Assembly (NCBI GenBank): GCA_934371505.1
Contig: CAKRNW010000025.1
Coordinates: forward strand, 1 to 22,228
DNA from: an uncultured Lachnospiraceae bacterium
GTDB taxonomy: Bacteria; Bacillota; Clostridia; Lachnospirales; Lachnospiraceae
Length of the DNA: 22,228 nucleotides
Reading direction: 5' to 3'
Shown here: positions 6,704-13,181 of the stretch, one piece after another
How the letters are laid out: each line of letters starts with the position of its first letter
How positions within the stretch are numbered: position 1 is the first letter of the stretch
The notes under the pieces: model-generated
Databases searched by the model: none
Told to the model about the DNA's origin: nothing
The model's input: the letters and a program-made list of their open reading frames with translations, nothing else
Position numbers and translations under genes: made by a program

Positions 6704-8237
6704 TCTTCCCTATTATCTTCCATTCCCCACCATTATCCGGCCCTTTACGCTTTATAATACCTTTATCTTTCAGTTCTGATATATACCTTGCAATTGTTCT
6801 GTCTGTAACATCCAATGCCACTCTTAATTCATCAGTAGAAACATGGGGATTTTCAGAAATCATTTTAAGTATCTTACATGCCTTAGTAATCTTTTTCTTA
6901 GAATATTCCGGTATCAATTCTTTCACTTTTTCTTCCGAAATTTCTATGACATTTTCTATGACATTTTCTATGACATTTTCAGCAATTTTCTTTTTCATCT
7001 TCATGATAAGTGTTACCTGATTGAGATTTGTGTCTTCAATCAATTCCGGTTCCACCCATCCTTCCGATTTCCATACTTCAAGAATTGTTGGAAACCCAGA
7101 ACCAGCATTGTCTCCAAAGCCTACCAATCTCAGCATCGTCTGCATATGAGGATTTCTTGATTTCGAGTTGCCTCCCCGGTAAATATCTTCCAGTGGAAGT
7201 TTCAATATTCCTGGATTCGTAAATTCAAACGTATCTGACCTCTTAATAACTTTCAAAACGCCTGCATCCATCAGATAATCCGCATGTATAAGCATATTTA
7301 CAAAGCCTTCTCGAACAGCCTTGTGAACCGGCGTATCATCGATGCGCTGCATCCCGCCCTCCAACTTAAAAGGTTTTTTCAAATCTTCCGTCAACTTTGG
7401 TGTTACTTTTGTAAAGAAATTAAACAGATTGTTTTCCCATGTTCCATCGTAAGTAATTCTGTCATTCCAGCGGATATCCGCCGTCACCTGACTTTCATTA
7501 CGATAATCCATAAACACATTATCAAACCGTTCCCTAATAGCCTGTCCTGTACCAAACATCAAAAGTCCGGCTAATGTCATCCCCTCTGCTCCAGTTTTCC
7601 GATCCCTTCTGTAGCCACCTAGTTTTTCAAGAAAAGACTTGTCATCCAAAGAATTCCATACATGATCATCATTTCTAATCTCAAAAATCTGACGATACTT
7701 TCTTAAAGTCTCTTTATCAATATCATCGAGCGTATAATATTCAATAATCTGACTATCATTACCCTCCGGATTCTGATCTCTTATCATTCCTCGGATTTCA
7801 TGCTCTGTTGCATGATAATCACCCTCATGATTTCTTTTATAGGTTCCTTTATAAGGATTTTCCCCAACATATACGGGACGCATGTTAAAATCTGCTCTTG
7901 GAACATGAATCACAAGAAGACTGATATGATCTTTCTCAACAATTTCTACATCTTCATCCTTTAATAGATTAACATTGACTTTACTTCCATTGATGGTATT
8001 CCAGAAATCCTCCTTCTGCCTGAATGGGTTATCTATACCTTGTATGATAAAACGTTCTTCTGGTGTAGTCTTTGTTTTGTCTTCCTTTACACCAAATATG
8101 ATGTATCCGCCTTTGGTATTCGCAAATGCAGAATATGATTCATACGCAGATTTTGGTACACTTTTTTCTGCTCTTTTGCACTCTATATCAACTTTTTCAC
8201 CTTCGTAAATAAGTCTTTTTAACTCCTGCATATTCAT
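6687..8237 (-). CDS. AlbA/Schlafen-type putative ATP-binding transcriptional regulator
   Basis: This belongs to the broad bacterial AlbA_2 plus ATPase family (COG2865-like), whose members are mostly uncharacterised and presumed regulators. The 516-residue product has an N-terminal AlbA_2 domain at about 10-125, with EGEKVDIECKRA and GGYIIFGVKED. A GHKL-like region follows with AVREGFVNMLIHADY (307-321) and FGDNAGSGFPTI (374-385). An ENVI-repeat linker (420-432) leads to a C-terminal winged helix (about 448-500). ATG 8237 follows AGGAGGG at 8256-8250 by 12 bases; ATG 8231 is an alternative, and ATG 8273 has no ribosome-binding site. The gene is AT-rich compared with yabP and rqcP, interrupts that conserved pair and is flanked by a 20-bp direct repeat, so I infer horizontal acquisition. 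No specific function can be given. Confidence 0.85.
   Translation of the reverse strand: MNMQELKRLIYEGEKVDIECKRAEKSVPKSAYESYSAFANTKGGYIIFGVKEDKTKTTPEERFIIQGIDNPFRQKEDFWNTINGSKVNVNLLKDEDVEIVEKDHISLLVIHVPRADFNMRPVYVGENPYKGTYKRNHEGDYHATEHEIRGMIRDQNPEGNDSQIIEYYTLDDIDKETLRKYRQIFEIRNDDHVWNSLDDKSFLEKLGGYRRDRKTGAEGMTLAGLLMFGTGQAIRERFDNVFMDYRNESQVTADIRWNDRITYDGTWENNLFNFFTKVTPKLTEDLKKPFKLEGGMQRIDDTPVHKAVREGFVNMLIHADYLMDAGVLKVIKRSDTFEFTNPGILKLPLEDIYRGGNSKSRNPHMQTMLRLVGFGDNAGSGFPTILEVWKSEGWVEPELIEDTNLNQVTLIMKMKKKIAENVIENVIENVIEISEEKVKELIPEYSKKKITKACKILKMISENPHVSTDELRVALDVTDRTIARYISELKDKGIIKRKGPDNGGEWKIIGKIFKYI
6942..6980. repeat. 12-bp in-frame tandem repeat
   Basis: Three exact copies of TTCTATGACATT plus three more bases lie inside the AlbA-type gene. 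On the coding strand they give ENVIENVIENVIE, in the linker between the ATPase-like region and the winged helix. Because the unit is a multiple of three, changes in copy number would alter linker length without breaking the frame. Confidence 0.95.
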
Positions 8238-8277
8238 TTGCTGCACCTGCCCTCCTATGAATTTCAGAAACATCCGG

Positions 8278-8297
8278 CACTTAAATATACTTAAAAA
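8278..8297. repeat. 20-bp direct repeat, rqcP-proximal copy
   Basis: Identical to 6684-6703. It covers the last five codons and stop of rqcP, so both rqcP and the inserted gene end in the residues FKYI. Confidence 0.9.
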
Positions 8298-8520
8298 GTT
8301 CTTTTGCCTCTTCCTTTTTCACAGTTTCCTGCACATCCAGCACTTCCACGTTCACATCCTTGTTGCCAAACTGGATGGTAATCACATCCCCCTGTTTCAC
8401 GTTGGCAGATGCCTTGGCGGGTTTGCCGTTAATGAGTACGCGTCCGCTGTCGCACGCTTCGTTTGCCACGGTGCGGCGCTTGATAAGACGGGACACCTTT
8501 AAATATTTGTCTAATCGCAT
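8281..8520 (-). CDS. rqcP: S4-domain ribosome quality-control protein RqcP (YabO)
   Basis: RqcP is a small S4 RNA-binding protein that works with RqcH on stalled 50S subunits, where C-terminal alanine tails are added to stalled nascent chains. The 79-residue product has the S4 fold almost throughout: MRLDKYLKVSRLIKRRT at the N terminus, then GRVLINGKPAKAS. The short C-terminal tail ends in FKYI. Of two adjacent ATGs, 8520-8518 is 6 bases from AGGAGG (8532-8527) and matches the usual MRLDK N terminus; 8523 is only 3 bases away. In related genomes it lies between hup and yabP. Here both flanks are interrupted by extra genes, yet the coding sequence is intact. A long hairpin occupies its leader. 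Confidence 0.95.
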   Translation of the reverse strand: MRLDKYLKVSRLIKRRTVANEACDSGRVLINGKPAKASANVKQGDVITIQFGNKDVNVEVLDVQETVKKEEAKELFKYI

Positions 8521-8541
8521 CATTATCCTCCTGGTTCAAAA

Positions 8542-8577
8542 TATCATTGGATGTTATAAATAGAACATCCAATGATA
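8542..8577 (-). promoter_or_regulatory. 14-bp perfect inverted repeat in the rqcP leader
   Basis: TATCATTGGATGTT (8542-8555) and AACATCCAATGATA (8564-8577) form a perfect stem with an 8-base loop. It lies between the probable rqcP transcription start and its ribosome-binding site, ending 9 bases before AGGAGG. The run after the stem on the minus strand is only TTTT, so it is a poor terminator. An operator, an attenuator-like leader or an mRNA stability hairpin are all possible. Confidence 0.7.
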
Positions 8578-8605
8578 CCTTAAATTCATTAAATAGAATA
8601 TAGTT

Positions 8606-8611
8606 ATTATA
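8606..8611 (-). promoter_or_regulatory. candidate -10 element for rqcP
   Basis: A perfect TATAAT occurs on the minus strand, about 90 bases before the rqcP start. At 16-18 bases upstream there is only a weak -35 (TTACTT at 18). It would place the start of transcription near 8599, just before the leader hairpin. Confidence 0.5.
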
Positions 8612-8696
8612 CCGCACAAAATCCTTGAAAGTAAAATAAAAACTCATAAAGTGCAATATATTATGCTAATCATTCGCTGAACTTTTTATACAGTAT

Positions 8697-8732
8697 AAAA
8701 CGGCTACCGTATCTACCACAGCAGCCGTTTTT
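8697..8732 (-). terminator. terminator of the sugar ABC transporter operon
   Basis: AAAACGGCT (8697-8705) pairs with AGCCGTTTT (8723-8731) around a 17-base loop that may form a little more pairing. T runs follow the stem on both strands, so it could act in both directions. It sits about 85 bp after the last permease gene. The rest of 8524-8815, apart from this and the rqcP leader signals, shows no supportable gene. Confidence 0.75.
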
Positions 8733-8815
8733 CATTATTTTTTTATTTCAATATCATATTTCTCAATTGTAAGTTTTGTTTTTTTTGTGCCCTTTTCAAA
8801 ATTTCGCTCATATAC

Positions 8816-9712
8816 TTACCCTTTCACTGCCCCAATCACAGTTCCGCGAATCAGATATTTCTGTAAAAAGGGATAAGCAATCACCACTGGAATCACTCCT
8901 ACAACTGCAATTGCCATTCGTACTGAAGTACTTGGCAACGTTGATGTACCTCCTGATACAACACCTGCCGCTGCTCCGGAATTCAAATATTGAATGTTAT
9001 TCATCAACCGAATCAGCAGATTCTGTATGCTGTACAAGCTCGGATCATTGATATAATACAAACCATTAATCCAATCATTCCAATATGCCAGTCCCGTAAA
9101 CAGACCAACCGTCGCAATCACCGGTACAGACAATGGAATAATGACACGGCGAAAAGTCAGAAATTCTGATGCTCCATCTATTCTGGCTGCCTCTATTAAT
9201 GCATCCGGAATATTATTCGTATAATAATTGCGTATCAGTAAAATATTAAAAGCATTCATCAAATAGCTTGGAATAATCAATGCCCATATAGTATCCTTGA
9301 TATGAAAAAACTTTGTCCACATCATATAAGACGGAACAATTCCTCCAGAAAACAACATAGTAAAGAATACAAAGAATGAAAAGAAATTCCTGTATTTGAA
9401 GTCTTTACGTGATAATGGATAGGCAAACATTGTGGACAATACCAAGCTGATCAGAGTGCCAATCACTGTAACCGAAATGGATATTTTATAAGCACGGAAC
9501 ATCATCACTGACTGTTTCCAAAGATAAACGTAGGCTTCCAATCCATATTTTTTGGGAAAAAACCGGTATCCATCTGCCAGAAGTGTCGTTTCATCCGTAA
9601 AGGATGCCACAACAATCAGAATAATTGGCAAAATACAGACAATTGCTAAAATCAGAAGGATCAAAAATGCTGCTGCATGAAATATCTTTGCGCTATTTAT
9701 TTTTTTTCTCAT
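8816..9712 (-). CDS. sugar ABC transporter permease, LplC/YtcP type
   Basis: This is an inner-membrane subunit of a binding-protein-dependent carbohydrate importer (CUT1, oligosaccharide class). The 298-residue product is normal in length and has about six membrane spans, the first at about 11-36. The cytoplasmic EAA loop that docks the ATPase is clear: EAARIDGASEFLTFRRVIIP at 174-193. The C terminus IRGTVIGAVKG is typical of the YtcP/LplC group. The ATG follows AGGAGG by 5-6 bases and is 9 bp after the preceding permease gene. It is the last gene of the operon, before a terminator. The substrate cannot be read from sequence; the subgroup often moves plant or mucin oligosaccharides or uronate-containing sugars. 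Confidence 0.94.
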   Translation of the reverse strand: MRKKINSAKIFHAAAFLILLILAIVCILPIILIVVASFTDETTLLADGYRFFPKKYGLEAYVYLWKQSVMMFRAYKISISVTVIGTLISLVLSTMFAYPLSRKDFKYRNFFSFFVFFTMLFSGGIVPSYMMWTKFFHIKDTIWALIIPSYLMNAFNILLIRNYYTNNIPDALIEAARIDGASEFLTFRRVIIPLSVPVIATVGLFTGLAYWNDWINGLYYINDPSLYSIQNLLIRLMNNIQYLNSGAAAGVVSGGTSTLPSTSVRMAIAVVGVIPVVIAYPFLQKYLIRGTVIGAVKG

Positions 9713-9721
9713 ATCTGCCTC

Positions 9722-10648
9722 CTAAAATAACGCGTTGTCTGGATCAATTTTACGCACTGCCAGATTTGATACTAATACCAGAACGAATCCAACAACAGAC
9801 TGATATAGTCCTGCTGCAGAAGCCATTCCGATGTCGTTCAGCTTCATAAGTCCTCTGTATACATAGGTATCTACGGTCTGTGTCGCCGGATAAAGTGCTC
9901 CTGAATCCATGGGTACCTGGAAAAACAAACCAAAATCCGAATAGAAAATACGTCCAATCGCCATAAGCACCATGATGACAACTGTCGGTTTCAGCAAGGG
10001 CAGAATAATATACCGTATTTCCTGCAGTTTGCCCGCTCCATCAATCCGGGCAGCTTCCTTGATGCTGCTGTCAATTCCTGCAATATTCGACATGTATACA
10101 ATTGACTGGTATCCCATAGATTTCCACAAATATACGATAACCAGAATGAACGCCCAGTAAGATGGTGTTCCATACCAATTGACATCAGCCTTTCCTGCTG
10201 CCTCCAGTATTGCTTTATTAATATAGCCATTGTCAGAGCTTAAAAAGGCAAACACAATATAAGAAATAATGACCCATGAAAGCAGATATGGCAGAATCAA
10301 TGCAGACTGAAATAACCTTGCCGAGATTTTTTCTCCAAGTTCGCAGAGCAGGATGGCGATAAAGATAGCAAATATAGTTCCCAAAACAATAAACGCTATG
10401 TTGTATAATAATGTGTTCCGGGTCATAATCAAAGCATCTTTTGTTTTAAATAAAAATCGGAAATTTTGAAAACCAATCCAGTCGCTCTTGAAAATACCTT
10501 TGACATAATCAATATTCTTAAAGGCAATAAATACACCAAACATAGGAATATAGTTATTAATCAGAAGATATACCAGTCCCGGAAGGAGAAACAGCATATA
10601 CATTAAACTCTTTTTTCGGTTCTTTTTTCTATGTACTGTGCTTGCCAT
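9722..10648 (-). CDS. sugar ABC transporter permease, LplB/YteP type
   Basis: This is the partner permease of the CUT1 importer. The 308-residue product starts with a basic tail, followed by a first span at about 15-33 and further spans at about 80-103, 115-137 and onward. The EAA motif KEAARIDGAGKLQEIRYIIL lies at 197-216. The segment MYMLFLLPGLVYLLINNYIPMFG is characteristic of the LplB/YteP/PotB-like subfamily that pairs with LplC/YtcP permeases. The ATG at 10648 has GGAGG 9 bases upstream, and the gene is 15 bp after the lipoprotein gene. No ATP-binding subunit is encoded in the operon; members of this subfamily usually share an MsmX/UgpC-like ATPase encoded elsewhere. Confidence 0.94.
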   Translation of the reverse strand: MASTVHRKKNRKKSLMYMLFLLPGLVYLLINNYIPMFGVFIAFKNIDYVKGIFKSDWIGFQNFRFLFKTKDALIMTRNTLLYNIAFIVLGTIFAIFIAILLCELGEKISARLFQSALILPYLLSWVIISYIVFAFLSSDNGYINKAILEAAGKADVNWYGTPSYWAFILVIVYLWKSMGYQSIVYMSNIAGIDSSIKEAARIDGAGKLQEIRYIILPLLKPTVVIMVLMAIGRIFYSDFGLFFQVPMDSGALYPATQTVDTYVYRGLMKLNDIGMASAAGLYQSVVGFVLVLVSNLAVRKIDPDNALF

Positions 10649-10663
10649 GCATCTACTCCTCCG

Positions 10664-12214
10664 TTACTTCTGCGCTGCCCAAGCATCCAGCTGCTTTTGT
10701 TTTTCTGCAACAATTGTATCCAGACCTGCATCCTTCAATGCTTCCTGGAATTTGGGAAGTTCCGTTGCAGGATCAATACTTCCCCAAACCAGTCCTGATA
10801 AATACTGATTGATTACATTGGTAACTGCTGTGTATTCTGTCTTTACAGAAGAACTATCAAAAGTAAATCCAAAGGCAGGGGAAGTCTTGGACTCATGATT
10901 CTCACGATACATCAAATCATTATTGTCTTCCGGCGTTCCCTGATGCACCAGTTGTTTAAACTGACTTCCTACAACACCACAGGAAAACTGTGCTGTATAA
11001 GGAACTGTATTTGCATCCAGACCATCTGGGAATACCATTTCACGGTCACTTACCTTTACGTAATCTCTGCCTTCCAGTCCAAAAACAATCAAGTTTACAA
11101 TATCAGAATCTGTATAGGTAAGATTTAAAAAATCCAATGCTTTGTCTGGGTTCTTACACTGTGAAGAAATACACCATGTTACTGTATTCACTGCCGTGGT
11201 ATCCAGATAAGGTTTCGCCAGTCTTACATATCCCATGTCGTAGCCACACATGGAACTTGCTTCCTGTACGCCATAGTTACCCGCCTGGTTTCCTATAAAT
11301 GAAAATGCCTTTCCAGCCGCTACTGTTTCCTGAGGGCTTGCTGTCGTGGTAGCAGAGTCTTTCATGATGTAGCCCTTCTCATACCAATCACGCATCAACT
11401 CCACTTTCTCTTTGAACTGTTCACTTTCAAAAAGATTCTTTACCGTCATATCATCACCAATCAGAACTGCTCCCATCGGTTTTGCCCAGGAATCCGTAAG
11501 ATAATCCACCTCAAAGTCCTTAAAGGTATGAACCAGTTCCAATCCTCCACCACCGCCTGTCAATGCAGAAAGATCAGGATATGCCGCAGCCACCTTTTCA
11601 TAAATAGGTGTCAAATCCTCAATACATGTCACCTGTGAAAAATCCAGTCCCAACTCCTCAGCAATGTCCTTCCGGTAATAAAGATTTGGAGCCAGTGCAA
11701 TTCCCTTGTCTGCGGGAATACCATAAATCCTTCCATCCTTTGCTGTCGTTTTCAGGAATTCTTCACTTACCTGTTCCACCGCACCTTGGGCATGATCCTG
11801 GAGTAAATCTGTTATATCATATACCTGATTATTTGCTATATAAGTGTTCAGGTCTCCTACTGTATTGAAAATATCAATCTGCTCCCCACTTGCCATAGCA
11901 AGGCTTACCTTTTGTGCCTGCTCACTTGCTGCCAATGGCATCAGTTCCACTTCCACGCCGATTTTATCTCTGGTAATCTCATTGATTGCCTCTTCCACGG
12001 ATGCTTTTGCATCTTCGTCAGGGATCCGATCCATTGTCCAATAAGAATACACGATCTTGGTATATTCTCCAGCATCATCTTTTTTTGTCTCTGTTGACTG
12101 GCTTTCTGTTATCTGATTTCCGGCATTTCCTTCTGTGTCCTTTGTTCCACAGCCTGCTGCTGAAAATGCAAATATTGCAACCATACTGAGTGCCAATAAT
12201 TTTTTCCTCTTCAT
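10664..12214 (-). CDS. extracellular sugar-binding lipoprotein, LplA/YtcQ type
   Basis: This is the solute-binding component of the importer, anchored to the outer face of the membrane. The 516-residue precursor has a type II signal peptide: basic MKRKK, a hydrophobic core and lipobox SAAGC, with Cys22 as the lipidated residue. A charged, low-complexity linker follows (residues 23-50), then a bilobal family 1 binding fold to the end. Length fits the large LplA/YtcQ group rather than the shorter 400-residue CUT1 proteins. GGAGG lies 6 bases before the ATG. The 128-bp upstream gap contains an extended -10 and a palindromic operator candidate, so it may have its own promoter in addition to readthrough from the regulator genes. 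Ligand unknown. Confidence 0.94.
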   Translation of the reverse strand: MKRKKLLALSMVAIFAFSAAGCGTKDTEGNAGNQITESQSTETKKDDAGEYTKIVYSYWTMDRIPDEDAKASVEEAINEITRDKIGVEVELMPLAASEQAQKVSLAMASGEQIDIFNTVGDLNTYIANNQVYDITDLLQDHAQGAVEQVSEEFLKTTAKDGRIYGIPADKGIALAPNLYYRKDIAEELGLDFSQVTCIEDLTPIYEKVAAAYPDLSALTGGGGGLELVHTFKDFEVDYLTDSWAKPMGAVLIGDDMTVKNLFESEQFKEKVELMRDWYEKGYIMKDSATTTASPQETVAAGKAFSFIGNQAGNYGVQEASSMCGYDMGYVRLAKPYLDTTAVNTVTWCISSQCKNPDKALDFLNLTYTDSDIVNLIVFGLEGRDYVKVSDREMVFPDGLDANTVPYTAQFSCGVVGSQFKQLVHQGTPEDNNDLMYRENHESKTSPAFGFTFDSSSVKTEYTAVTNVINQYLSGLVWGSIDPATELPKFQEALKDAGLDTIVAEKQKQLDAWAAQK

Positions 12215-12248
12215 AAGTAACCTCCATTTTAAATTCGCTTTGTACTAC

Positions 12249-12262
12249 GATAAACGTTTATC
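12249..12262. promoter_or_regulatory. 14-bp palindromic operator candidate
   Basis: GATAAACGTTTATC is a perfect palindrome centred on CG, the general form of LacI/CcpA-family operators. It matches the core but not the outer bases of the catabolite response element. It lies 35 bp before the lipoprotein ATG and just downstream of the predicted transcription start, where a bound repressor would block elongation or promoter clearance. No LacI-type gene is in the window. Confidence 0.6.
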
Positions 12263-12272
12263 TGATATTGTC

Positions 12273-12281
12273 ATTCTAACA
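12273..12281 (-). promoter_or_regulatory. extended -10 promoter candidate for the transporter operon
   Basis: On the minus strand TGTTAGAAT (TGn followed by TAGAAT) resembles an extended -10. No good -35 is present 17 bases upstream, which is tolerated in extended -10 promoters and in activator-dependent promoters. The predicted start of transcription is near 12266. Confidence 0.45.
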
Positions 12282-12325
12282 AATTCATCTGTCGAATCTC
12301 TATCGTGAACAAGGCTTCCTTTTTC

Positions 12326-12346
12326 AAAAATAAGGTTTTCCCTTAT
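12326..12346 (-). terminator. weak terminator or attenuator after the NIF3-like gene
   Basis: On the minus strand ATAAGG and CCTTAT form a 6-bp stem with a 5-base loop, followed by TTTT. It overlaps the stop codon of the NIF3-like gene. The stem is short and AT-rich, so it may cause only partial termination between the regulator genes and the transporter genes. Confidence 0.35.
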
Positions 12347-13179
12347 AAGTAGGTAAACGGCTCCCCCGCTTCCACAAATTGAATAGATACACCCGGAGCA
12401 AGCGGCTGTAACCATTCCGGCAAATATTTCATTCCTGCCTCTTCTGTGCGATTATGTCCTGGAATAATCAGTGCCTTATTCATCCTCATCATCGCCGCAT
12501 CTCTCGCATAAGCGCAGATAGTCCACTCCAGAATTTCACCACAGATAAGTACATCCAGGTTTTCCTTCTCCATGAATTCCATGGGCATATATTCTTTTCC
12601 AAGCCCTAAGCTTCCACCTCCTACCAGGATTCCTACCCGTTCCACAGACATATCCGGATTGCCTACAATCTGCATTACATCCATGTGCAATTTGCATTTT
12701 AATTCTTGTGCCAATGCCCTCACTGTAGTTTTGGGAATCTTATAGCATAAATCATCGTCTTTAAGAATCTTTCGACCTTTTTTCACCATTTTTGCAATAT
12801 GGTATTCTTCCCATCCCAATTCCTTTATTAATCCTCGGTAAATGCCATCTCCATCCGTTGCCATATGAATGTGATCGTGAAATCGCCATATCGTAATTCC
12901 ATATTCCAAAATTAATTTTCTTTTTTCCAGATATACAGAATCATGCTCCAGCCAATCTCTCTCATCATCCCCTGTAAAATAAGTAGGTTCATGTGTAATA
13001 ATAAAATTAGCGCCCAGACTATGTGCTTTTTTTATAACATCCACTGTTGCCATAAAAGTGGTCACAATTCCTGTAATCTCCATATCCGGATTGCCTTCAA
13101 TAATCTGGTCACAGGTTACCTTCAATGGCTCTACTCCACACTTTTGAATTACCTTACTAATTAACTCCTGTACTTTCAT
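12343..13179 (-). CDS. NIF3-family (DUF34) putative dinuclear-metal protein
   Basis: NIF3/DUF34 proteins bind two metal ions in a conserved cleft; some are proposed to be GTP cyclohydrolase-like or metal-handling proteins, but the role is unsettled. The 278-residue product has the expected landmarks: THEP at 62-65, the RFHDHIH segment at 99-105 and GHNRTEEAGM at 241-250 (His242, Glu246). The usual first motif is HHP; here it is HEP, so one histidine ligand is replaced by glutamate. There is no inserted PII-like domain. The start lies two bases after the response-regulator stop, so it is co-expressed with the two-component genes. Its place between a sensor system and a sugar importer is unusual, and I cannot assign a substrate. 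Confidence 0.85.
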   Translation of the reverse strand: MKVQELISKVIQKCGVEPLKVTCDQIIEGNPDMEITGIVTTFMATVDVIKKAHSLGANFIITHEPTYFTGDDERDWLEHDSVYLEKRKLILEYGITIWRFHDHIHMATDGDGIYRGLIKELGWEEYHIAKMVKKGRKILKDDDLCYKIPKTTVRALAQELKCKLHMDVMQIVGNPDMSVERVGILVGGGSLGLGKEYMPMEFMEKENLDVLICGEILEWTICAYARDAAMMRMNKALIIPGHNRTEEAGMKYLPEWLQPLAPGVSIQFVEAGEPFTYL

Positions 13180-13181
13180 CT

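Noticed and set aside
6942..6980. CRISPR-like repeat array
   Set aside because: The 12-bp units are directly tandem with no spacers and are part of a coding sequence.
6687..8297. Insertion sequence carrying the AlbA-type gene
   Set aside because: There is no transposase and the element ends are not inverted repeats. The 20-bp direct repeat is longer than typical target duplications and is tied to the gene 3' end.
12290..12296. TGTCGAA, a 0A-box-like heptamer before the lipoprotein gene
   Set aside because: A 7-mer is expected by chance a few times in 22 kb. It is not placed at a -35 and the gene has no known sporulation link.
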